From Stenotrophomonas koreensis (lineage in GTDB: Bacteria > Pseudomonadota > Gammaproteobacteria > Xanthomonadales > Xanthomonadaceae): a DNA stretch of 64,000 nucleotides. The DNA is taken from NCBI RefSeq assembly GCF_001431525.1, contig NZ_LDJH01000006.1, positions 433,148 to 497,147 of the forward strand, written 5' to 3'. Each line of letters begins with the position of its first letter. Position 1 is the first letter of the stretch. Shown here piece by piece: positions 29,078-36,453 of this stretch. A program made the position numbers and the translations under genes. The notes beneath the pieces are model-generated. The model searched no databases and was not told the origin of the DNA. It saw nothing but the letters and a program-made list of their open reading frames with translations.

Positions 29078-29853
29078 GCCGGCTGGACCCAGTTGGCCGG
29101 ACGCTTGTCCAGGAACGCGGCCAGGCCTTCGCGGCCTTCGGCGCCGGCGCGCAGGCGGGCAATCAGTGCGGCATTGTGCGCGTCCAGCCGGGCCGGATCG
29201 GTTTCGTTGATGACGGCAGCCACCAGCTGCTTGGCGGCGCTGCAGGCCTGCGGGGCGGCCTGCAGCAGCAGCTGCAGCTGCGCGTCCACCGCCGCTGCCA
29301 GCCCGTCGGCCGGCACCACTTCGTGCACCAGGCCGATGGCCAGTGCGCGCTGGGCATCGAAGGCCTGGCCGGTGGCAAACCAGCGGCGTGCCTGGCGCGG
29401 GCCGATCGCGGCGATCACATACGGCGAGATCACCGCCGGCAGCAGGCCCAGGCGGACCTCGCTCAAGGCAAAGCGGGCATCGTCGCTGGCGATGACGATG
29501 TCGCAGCAGGCGGCCAGGCCGACACCACCACCATAGGCGGCGCCCTGCACCGCGGCGATGGTGGGCAGCGGCAGGCTGTCCAGGGTACGCATCAGGGTGG
29601 CCAGGGCCTGGGCATCGCCCAGGTTGTCGGCCTCGCTGGCCCGGGCCAGGCGGGCCATCCAGTCCAGGTCGGCACCAGCGCTGAACGAGCGGCCGTTGCC
29701 GGCCAGCACCAGCGCGCGCAGGCCGGGGTCCTGACTGGCCTGTTCCAGCGCCTGGGTCAGTGCGGCAATCAGGTGTTCATTGAAGGCATTGTGGCGCTCG
29801 GGGCGGTCCAGGGTCAGGTGCAGAACGGCACCGTGGCGTTTGATCGCAAGCAT
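29074..29853 (-). CDS. liuC: Enoyl-CoA hydratase, probably methylglutaconyl-CoA hydratase
   Basis: A 259-residue crotonase. The oxyanion-hole motifs are GNGRSFSAGADLDWM and GAAYGGGVGLAACCD, with the catalytic region ALSEVRLGLLPAVISPYV. ATG at 29853 (MLAIKRHGAV) is favoured; the 48 residues of upstream open frame cover the feo promoter. Linkage by a four-base overlap to HMG-CoA lyase makes methylglutaconyl-CoA, the hydration step just before HMG-CoA, the most likely substrate. A general short-chain enoyl-CoA hydratase is the alternative. Confidence 0.87.
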   Translation of the reverse strand: MLAIKRHGAVLHLTLDRPERHNAFNEHLIAALTQALEQASQDPGLRALVLAGNGRSFSAGADLDWMARLARASEADNLGDAQALATLMRTLDSLPLPTIAAVQGAAYGGGVGLAACCDIVIASDDARFALSEVRLGLLPAVISPYVIAAIGPRQARRWFATGQAFDAQRALAIGLVHEVVPADGLAAAVDAQLQLLLQAAPQACSAAKQLVAAVINETDPARLDAHNAALIARLRAGAEGREGLAAFLDKRPANWVQPA

Positions 29854-29934
29854 GTTTGGCTCAAGAGGACATCTGGCGCAGATGGTAGCGGCGGGCAAGC
29901 CATGCGCCATGACGCACTGCGGCGATGTAGAATT

Positions 29935-29950
29935 GATAACTATTCTTATC
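29935..29950. promoter_or_regulatory. Candidate Fur box in the liuC-feoA gap
   Basis: GATAACTATTCTTATC is an almost palindromic GATAA-N6-TTATC, the core of a Fur operator, centred about 28 bases before the feoA start. It predicts repression of feoABC by ferrous Fur when iron is plentiful. It might also affect the divergent liuC operon. Confidence 0.65.
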
Positions 29951-29970
29951 TTTGACCCGGAACTGTACCT

Positions 29971-30210
29971 GTGACGTTGTCCGAGCTTGATCTGCACCGC
30001 ACCGCAACCGTGCTGATGGTTGTCGACGCCCTGCCCAACGACAGCATTGCCCGCCGGCTGCGTGAACTGGGCTTCGTTCCCGGTGAACAGGTCCGCCTCG
30101 TCGCGCGTGGGCCGGTCGGTGGCGAGCCGCTGTTGATACAGGTCGGTTACACCCGTTTTGCGTTGCGCCTGAGCGAGGCGGCGCGGGTCCAGGTGGAGGC
30201 AGCGGCATGA
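29971..30210 (+). CDS. feoA: Ferrous iron transport protein A
   Basis: A 79-residue SH3-like cytoplasmic protein that assists FeoB. It begins with GTG at 29971 (MTLSELDLHRTATV) and contains the family pattern ARRLRELGFVPGEQV and PLLIQVGYTRFALRLSEA. The stop overlaps the feoB ATG by four bases (ATGA), giving coupled translation. A candidate Fur box lies just upstream. Confidence 0.93.
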   Translation: MTLSELDLHRTATVLMVVDALPNDSIARRLRELGFVPGEQVRLVARGPVGGEPLLIQVGYTRFALRLSEAARVQVEAAA

Positions 30211-32057
30211 GCGGCAGCCCGTTGCGCCTGGCCCTGGTCGGCAACCCGAACTGCGGCAAGACCGCGCTGTTCAATCAGCTCACCGGCAGCCGGCAGAAGG
30301 TCGCCAACTACACCGGGGTCACGGTCGAGCGCAAGGAAGGCCGCCTGCGCGGGCCCTCCGGTACCGAGTACGCGGTGCTCGACCTGCCCGGCGCCTATTC
30401 GCTGGACCCGGCCAGCCTGGACGAGGCCGTCACCCGAGATGTGCTGCGCGGCTTCTACCCCGGCGAGGCGGCACCGGACGTGCTGATCTGCGTGGTCGAT
30501 GCGACCAACCTGCGCCTGCACCTGCGCTTTGCGCTGGAACTGCGTGCACTGGGCAAGCCAATGGTGCTGGCGCTGAACATGGTCGATGCGGCGCGCAAGC
30601 GTGGCATCGCCATCGATGTGGCGGCGCTGGAGGCGGCCGTCGGCGTGCCGGTGGTGCAGACGGTGGCCGTCAGCAAGGAGGGCACCCGTGACCTGGTGGC
30701 CTGGGTCGACGGCCATGCGGCCAGCGCTGCCATCCCGGCGGCCTTGCCCCCGGCCACCACCGATGTGCATGCGCAGGTGCGGCAGATCCTGGACGCGGCG
30801 GTGGTGATGCCCACGCGCACGGCCAGGGTCGATGACACCCTGGACCGCTGGCTGCTGCATCCGCTGTTCGGCCTGCTGGCGCTGGCGCTGACCATGTTCC
30901 TGATCTTCCAGGCGGTGTACGCCTGGGCCACGCCGCTGATGGACCTGATCGACGCCGGTACCGGCGCGCTGGCCGGGTGGGCGGCGCAGGTGCTGCCGCC
31001 GGGGCCGCTGTCCAGCCTGATCAGCGACGGCATCATCGCCGGCCTGGGCGGCGTGGTGATCTTCTTGCCGCAGATCCTGATCCTGTTCGCCTTCATCCTG
31101 GCGCTGGAGGAGTCCGGCTACCTGCCGCGCGCGGCCTTCCTGCTGGACCGGATGATGGCCGCGGCCGGGCTGTCGGGGCGTTCGTTCATCCCGCTGCTGT
31201 CCAGCTTTGCCTGCGCGGTGCCCGGGATCATGTCCACCCGCTCGATCCAGGACCCGCGCGACCGCCTGGCCACCATCCTGGTCGCACCGCTGATGACCTG
31301 TTCGGCGCGGCTGCCGGTGTATGCGCTGCTGATCGGTGCCTTCATCCCGGCCCGTGACGTGGGCTGGTTCAACCTGCAGGGGCTGGTGCTGTTCGGCCTG
31401 TATGCCGCCGGCATCGCCAGCGCGCTGGTGGTGAGCTGGGTGATGAAGAAGTGGCGGAGCGACAAGCGCGAACACCCGCTGCTGCTGGAGCTGCCCTCCT
31501 ACCGCATCCCGCACCCGCGCGACCTGCTGGTCGGGCTGTGGGAGCGCGGCATGATCTTCCTCAAGCGCGTGGGCGGCATCATCCTGGCGCTGACCATCCT
31601 GCTGTGGTTCCTGCTCAGCTTCCCGGCTGCGCCGGCCGATGCCACCGCACCGGCGATCGACTACAGCTTCGCCGGCCAGCTCGGCCATGCCATGGCCGTG
31701 CTGTTCGCGCCGCTGGGCTTCAACTGGCAGATCTGCATCGCGCTGATCCCGGGCATGGGCGCACGCGAGGTGGCGGTCTCCTCGCTGGCCACCATCTACG
31801 CGCTGTCGGCGCCGGATGACGATGCCGCCATCGATGCGCTGACCCCGGTCATTGCCGATGGCTGGTCGCTGGCCACCGGGCTGTCGCTGCTGGTGTGGTT
31901 CATCTACGCGCCGATGTGCATCTCCACCCTGGCCACGATCAAGCGCGAGACGGGCAGCTGGAAGCAGACGGCCATTGCCACTGGCTATCTGTTCGCATTG
32001 GCCTACGGCATGGCCCTGCTGGTCTACCAGGGCGCACGCGCGCTGGGCTGGGGCTGA
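30207..32057 (+). CDS. feoB: Ferrous iron transport protein B
   Basis: A 616-residue inner-membrane Fe(II) transporter with an N-terminal GTPase. G motifs: VGNPNCGKTALFN (residues about 11-23), the switch threonine in YTGVTVE, LDLPGAY and LNMVDAA (NxxD). The membrane part has the two Gate-like segments with the conserved cysteines in SSFACAVPGIMSTR and LMTCSARLPVYALL. It is shorter than the roughly 770 residues of E. coli FeoB; the missing part is mainly C-terminal, a form seen in other Xanthomonadaceae. It sits between feoA and a small Cys-rich membrane gene. Confidence 0.96.
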   Translation: MSGSPLRLALVGNPNCGKTALFNQLTGSRQKVANYTGVTVERKEGRLRGPSGTEYAVLDLPGAYSLDPASLDEAVTRDVLRGFYPGEAAPDVLICVVDATNLRLHLRFALELRALGKPMVLALNMVDAARKRGIAIDVAALEAAVGVPVVQTVAVSKEGTRDLVAWVDGHAASAAIPAALPPATTDVHAQVRQILDAAVVMPTRTARVDDTLDRWLLHPLFGLLALALTMFLIFQAVYAWATPLMDLIDAGTGALAGWAAQVLPPGPLSSLISDGIIAGLGGVVIFLPQILILFAFILALEESGYLPRAAFLLDRMMAAAGLSGRSFIPLLSSFACAVPGIMSTRSIQDPRDRLATILVAPLMTCSARLPVYALLIGAFIPARDVGWFNLQGLVLFGLYAAGIASALVVSWVMKKWRSDKREHPLLLELPSYRIPHPRDLLVGLWERGMIFLKRVGGIILALTILLWFLLSFPAAPADATAPAIDYSFAGQLGHAMAVLFAPLGFNWQICIALIPGMGAREVAVSSLATIYALSAPDDDAAIDALTPVIADGWSLATGLSLLVWFIYAPMCISTLATIKRETGSWKQTAIATGYLFALAYGMALLVYQGARALGWG

Positions 32058-32077
32058 GCGTGCAGGCACCGGCCACC

Positions 32078-32332
32078 ATGGACCTTTCCCTGCTCTGGCA
32101 GTACCTGGTGATCGGGCTGGCGGTGCTGCTCAGCCTGGCGGTGGTGGTGCGCAAGCGCGCCCCGGGGTTGGAGCGCCGCATGCGGGCTGCACTGGCCCTG
32201 TGGCTGCTGCGCCCTGGCCGGGCTGCCGGGCTGCAACGGCTGGGGCGCTGGATAGCCCCGCCGCCGGCCGGCAGCGCTGGCAGCTGTGGCGGCTGCAACG
32301 ACTGCGGGCCGGCACCGCGACAAAAACGCTGA
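32078..32332 (+). CDS. Small Cys-rich membrane protein of the feo operon (DUF6587-like)
   Basis: An 84-residue protein with one membrane helix (residues about 7-24), a basic Arg/Leu-rich middle and a C-terminal SCGGCNDCGP motif. It begins 20 bp after feoB and so belongs to the feo operon. The C-x2-C-x2-C tail recalls FeoC and the FeoB-associated Cys-rich proteins, which may bind an Fe-S cluster or iron, but homology is not certain at this length. ATG at 32078 with a weak ribosome site; the longer open frame overlapping feoB was rejected. Confidence 0.75.
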   Translation: MDLSLLWQYLVIGLAVLLSLAVVVRKRAPGLERRMRAALALWLLRPGRAAGLQRLGRWIAPPPAGSAGSCGGCNDCGPAPRQKR

Positions 32333-32356
32333 GCCACCGTCACTGGCTGCCGTGCT

Positions 32357-32938
32357 TCAGCGCCCGGCCGCGCCCAGGCGGGCGATGGCCTGCAGCCAGC
32401 GCTGGCGCCGGGCCGGGCTGCTGCTGCGCACCGGGCCCAGCCGGGTGACCCGGACCGGGGCGATGCCGCAGAACTGCAGCACCGTCCGGCGCAGCTGGGC
32501 GATGCCCGGGTCACTGTAGAGCCAGCGGTAGTACCACGGTGGTGTATCCATCGTGGTGATCACCCGCGCGCTGCGTCCGGCCAGCAGCCGGTCCCACCAC
32601 ACCGAACCGCGCCGGTAGCGGAACGCAAACCCGGGCAGCAGCAGGCGGTCGAGAAAGCCCTTGAGCAGGGCCGGCATCGCGCCCCACCAGGTCGGATAGA
32701 CCAGCACCAGGTGGTCGCAGGCCTGCAACGCCTGTGCAGCGCTCTCCAGGTCCGGCTCCAGTGGCTGCGACTGGCGGTAGCCATGGCGCAGCAGGGGGTC
32801 GAACTGCAGGCTGGCCAGCTCCAGCAGGGTCACCTGGTGGCCGGCACGCCGGGCATTGTCGGCATAGGTCCGGGCCAGGGCTGCGCACAGGCTGTCAGGC
32901 AGTGGATGGGCCAGCAGGATCAGGATAGAACGGGACAC
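32357..32938 (-). CDS. NAD(P)H-dependent quinone oxidoreductase (flavodoxin-2 fold)
   Basis: A 193-residue flavodoxin-like FMN/FAD enzyme resembling NQO1, KefF and MdaB. The N-terminal phosphate-binding strand-loop is ILILLAHPLPDSLCAAL, and the centre has LVYPTWWGAMPALLKGFLDRLLLPGFAF, the flavin and partner-binding signature of the family. It follows a MerR regulator by 54 bp on the same strand, and is probably its target. A two-electron quinone or electrophile reductase role is a family-level inference. Confidence 0.87.
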   Translation of the reverse strand: MSRSILILLAHPLPDSLCAALARTYADNARRAGHQVTLLELASLQFDPLLRHGYRQSQPLEPDLESAAQALQACDHLVLVYPTWWGAMPALLKGFLDRLLLPGFAFRYRRGSVWWDRLLAGRSARVITTMDTPPWYYRWLYSDPGIAQLRRTVLQFCGIAPVRVTRLGPVRSSSPARRQRWLQAIARLGAAGR

Positions 32939-32992
32939 AGCACGCTCCGTGTGGGAAGGCCGGGCAGCCTGCGCTGTGCCCCTGGGGCAGAG

Positions 32993-33385
32993 TCAAACCC
33001 CGCTGGGGCATGGATCGCCGCCGGCCCCGCACTGGCCGCCGTGCTGGAGCCACAGGCGCAGCTCCTGGTCCAGCTGTTGCAGGCGTGCCTGCACCCGGGC
33101 CAGCCGCTCGCGTTCGAGGGCAAGCTGCTGCTGCCGACGCTGCAGCAGCGCCAGCACGGCCGGCCAGTCCAGCTGGCCATCGGCCTGCTTGAGCCGGGCG
33201 ATGGTGGCCAGCGGGATGCCCAGCGACAGCGCCAGCCGGATCATCCGGATCCACGCCAGGTCCTGCTCGCTGTAGTGGCGGTAGCGGTTGACCCGCGCGA
33301 TCGGTGGCAGCAGGCCGCGGGCCTCGTAGAGCCGGATCGCCTTGGCACTGGCGCCGCTCAGGCGGCTGACATCGGAAATGCGCAT
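32993..33385 (-). CDS. MerR-family transcriptional regulator
   Basis: A 130-residue regulator with a winged helix-turn-helix at the N-terminus: MRISDVSRLSGASAKAIRLY, then GLLPPIARVNRYRHYSEQDL, then IRMIRLALSLGIPLATIARL, all typical of MerR. A long coiled coil (residues about 75-115) leads to a short C-terminal tail with two Cys (QCGAGGDPC) that might sense a metal or redox change, but this is inference. The gene lies between an SDR gene (6 bp upstream) and a quinone reductase gene, suggesting a stress or carbonyl-response operon. Confidence 0.9.
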   Translation of the reverse strand: MRISDVSRLSGASAKAIRLYEARGLLPPIARVNRYRHYSEQDLAWIRMIRLALSLGIPLATIARLKQADGQLDWPAVLALLQRRQQQLALERERLARVQARLQQLDQELRLWLQHGGQCGAGGDPCPSGV

Positions 33386-33391
33386 GCCGGC

Positions 33392-34156
33392 TCAGTCGCG
33401 GACCAGGCCGCCATCGACCACCAGGTTCTGTCCGGTCACCGCCCGTGCCCACGGGCTGGCAAAGAACAGCGCGGCGTCGGCGAACTCGGCCGGGGTGGTC
33501 ACGCTGCGCAGCGGGGTGTTGGCGGCGATGTAGTCAAACACTGCCTCCGGGGTGGCGGCACTGGCATCGGTGCTGCGCAGCAGACCGCCGGAGAGCATGT
33601 TCACGGTGATCCCGTCCGGGCCGAGGTCGCCGGCCAGGGTACGGGTCAGCGACAGCAGCGCGGCCTTGGCCGCGGTGTAGTCGTGGTAGGGCACCACCGG
33701 GTTCTGGAACAGGTTGGTGCCAATGTTGATGACCCGTCCAAAGCGCTGCGCGCGCATCGCCGGCAGGGCGGCCTGCACCGTGTTCAGGGCGCCCCGTACG
33801 CTGCCTTCGAACTGGCTCTGGAAGGCGTCCCAGCCAATCGCATCGGCCTTGGGCCGGGCGTCGCCATTGAACGAGAACGCCGCCAGCGCGTTGTTGACCA
33901 CGGTGGTCAGTGGACGCCCGAAATGGCCGGCCGCGGTGGCCAGCATCGCCTGCACCTGGGCTGGGTCGGTGACATCGGCCTGCAGCGCGATCGCCTGCCG
34001 TGGGCCGAGCTGCGCGGCCAGCGCCTGGGCAGCCTGGGCGCTGCGGTGGTAATTGATGATGACCTGGGCACCCTCACGGGCGAAGGCCAGGCTCAGGTGG
34101 TGGCCCAGGCCACGGGCTCCACCGGTGATCAGGACACATTGTTCGGACAGCTGCAC
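33392..34156 (-). CDS. SDR-family oxidoreductase
   Basis: A 254-residue short-chain dehydrogenase like 3-oxoacyl-ACP reductases. The cofactor motif is LITGGARGLGHHL; VVNNALAAF replaces the usual NNAG. The active-site Tyr and Lys are present in DYTAAKAAL, but at the position 13 residues before Tyr the usual Ser is Thr (in INIGTNLFQ). GTG at 34156 (MQLSEQC) is a plausible start, but the ribosome site is weak and a start up to 18 codons earlier is possible. It is the first gene of an SDR-merR-quinone reductase operon, 6 bp before merR. Confidence 0.82.
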   Translation of the reverse strand: MQLSEQCVLITGGARGLGHHLSLAFAREGAQVIINYHRSAQAAQALAAQLGPRQAIALQADVTDPAQVQAMLATAAGHFGRPLTTVVNNALAAFSFNGDARPKADAIGWDAFQSQFEGSVRGALNTVQAALPAMRAQRFGRVINIGTNLFQNPVVPYHDYTAAKAALLSLTRTLAGDLGPDGITVNMLSGGLLRSTDASAATPEAVFDYIAANTPLRSVTTPAEFADAALFFASPWARAVTGQNLVVDGGLVRD

Positions 34157-34319
34157 GAGAAGGACACCCACGGGCGGACAGGACGGCACAGGGTAACCGC
34201 GTGTGCGCACCGGTGGGCGTACCGCAGGGTGCGTCTGCCGCAGTGGGCATCACGCCGGGCCTTGCCGCTGCTGCCTGGGCCATGCCGGGACGGCCCGGCA
34301 TGGCCTGGCCCGCTGGAAC

Positions 34320-36429
34320 TCAGGCTTCCTGACGCAGGCGCGCCGGTCCGCCCAGGGCCGGATCGCTGGTGCCCGGCCGGCCATCCTCCACCCGTCCTGC
34401 CAGGCGCAGGCTGCCGCTGGGGTAGTCCAGCTGCAGGTCGTACCAGCCGGCGGTCGGTTCGGCCGGCCAGCGCAGCCGGGCCGGCTGGCCGGCCCGTACC
34501 GACAGGGTGCTGGCACGGGCGCTGTTGGCATAGGTGCGCGGCTGGACCTGGCAGACCAGGGCCTGGTCACTGCGGCTGTCCAGCTGCAGCACCAGCTGCG
34601 CGCCGTCGCGCTCGATCCGGGCCTGCAGCGCCGTCTTGCCGGTGCCACGGAAATGGCGGTGGAAGCCGTTCGGGCCGAGCACCCACAGGTCGTACTGGCC
34701 GTTGTGCAGCGGCCAGCTGTCCTGTACCGGCTGGCCCGGTGTGACGGTGTAGCGGCGCGGCACGGCCTCCAGTTGCAGGCGGTCGTAGACATGCAGCACG
34801 GCAGCGGCGCCGTCGCAGGCCAGCTGCAGCCGGACCTGGCCAGGCGCGGCCGCATCGATCAGCTGCACCTGCGGCCGGTAAGGCAGCGCACGTGCCGGAC
34901 GCACGCCGATGTCCTGCTGCGGCGGGGTCAGGCCATCGGGCAGTGGCGGGGTGGTGCGCCCGGACAGGCTGGCCGCACGCGCGGCACTGCGGCGCACATC
35001 CGGCAGCTGCGCACCGAATGGGCGCGCATCGGCCTGGCTGAAGTCGAATGCACCGAGCAGGTCGCCGCAGACCGCCCGGCGCCAGGCCGAGATGCCGTTG
35101 GCGGCAACCCCGAAGCGGGCTTCGAGAAGGCGGATCACCGAGGTGTGGTCATACACCTGGCTGTCGACCCAGCCGCCGCGGCTCCATGGCGAGATCACAT
35201 ACATCGGTACCCGCGGGCCCAGCCCGTAGGGGCGGCCGAACAGGTCATCGCGCTCGTAGCGCTCGTTGCCGGGCGAGCGCTGCCGGTGGTACTCCCCGCT
35301 GGTGTCCACCACCGACTGTCCGGCCCAGCCGCCGGGCCGCTGTGGGTCGGGCGAGGGGGGGGGGCGGCGGCATGTGGTCGAAGAAGCCGTCGTTCTCGTC
35401 GAACATGATCAGCAGCGCGGTCTTGCTCCAGACTTCCGGGTTGGCGGTCAGCGCGTCGAGCAGGCGGGCGGTGTAGGCCGCGCCCTGCACCGGGCTGGAC
35501 GGGCCGGGATGCTCGCTGCCGGCGGCATCGGCAATGATGAAGCTCACCTGCGGCAGGCGGTTGGCCAGCACGTCGGCGCGCAGGGCATCCAGGGTGTGGG
35601 TGCTGACCCCGCGCTCGCGCAGCTGCTCATCATGCCCGGGCTGGCCCTGCCAGGCAGCGCGGAAGCGCTCGAAGCCGGCCAGCGGGTTGTCGGTGAAGTT
35701 GTCGGCCATGTCCTGGTAGATGCGCCAGTCCACCCCGGCCTGTTGCAGCTGTTCGACATAGGTCATCCAGCGGTAGCTGTCCGGATGGCCGCCGTATTCG
35801 GGGAAGTTGTCGTGCGAGTTGGCGATCGCCGGGCCGCCGTGACGGCCAGACGGATCATTGTGGCCACTCCACAGGAACAGCCGGTTCGGATTGGTGCCGC
35901 CCTGGAAGGCGCAGTGGTAGGCATCGCACACGGTGAAGGCGTCGGCCAGGGCGAACTGGAACGGCAGGTCGTCACGCCCGAAGTAACCCATCGCATGGTT
36001 TTTCTTGTGCCGCGGCCATTGCGCCATGCGCCCGTGGTCCCAGGCGTACTGGGCATCGGGCCAGCTGTGCGGGGTGCCTTCCATCCGCATGTGGTCAAAC
36101 TGGCCGGTGGTGTCCAGCGCGAACGGGGTCAACACGCGGTCACCCTGCTCGCTGGGCTGCAGCCACACCGTGCGCTGGGGATGCCCCGGCAGGGCCGGGG
36201 CGGGAACAACGAACCGGTCACCGAAACCACGTACCCCGGCCAGGCTGCCGAAGTAGTGGTCGAAGGAACGGTTTTCCTGCATGAAGATCACCACATGCTG
36301 CAGGTCCTCCAGCGTGCGTGAACGCACGCTGGGGGCGATGGCAGCGGCCCGGGCAATGCTGGGAAGCAGGCTGCCGACACCTGCGGCGATGGAGGTTTGC
36401 AGCAGGCGGCGACGTACGACGTCCGTCAT
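34320..36429 (-). pseudogene. Phospholipase C (Tat-exported), frame broken at a C10 tract
   Basis: The gene encodes a bacterial phospholipase C/acid phosphatase-superfamily enzyme that would release phosphate esters from phospholipids outside the cytoplasm. The N-terminus MTDVVRRRLLQTSIAAG is a twin-arginine signal. Active-site landmarks are MQENRSFDHYFG, WSGHNDPSGR and FDENDGFFDHM; the C-terminal part has the repeated beta domains (DUF756) typical of PlcN/PlcH. Frame 1 (36429 to 35245) and frame 2 (open through 34320) meet at ten C on the minus strand (35355-35364). Nine C would give one continuous protein of about 702 residues, the family's usual size. It follows the TonB receptor gene by 24 bp. 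Sequencing error, decay or phase variation are all possible. Confidence 0.85.
35355..35364. repeat. Ten-base G/C homopolymer in the phospholipase C gene
   Basis: On the coding strand it reads ATGCCGCCG then ten C then TCGCCC. A change of one base (to nine) restores the frame. Homopolymers of this length are prone to slipped-strand change. Confidence 0.9.
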
Positions 36430-36453
36430 TGATCAGGCTCCGTTGCTGGTGGC

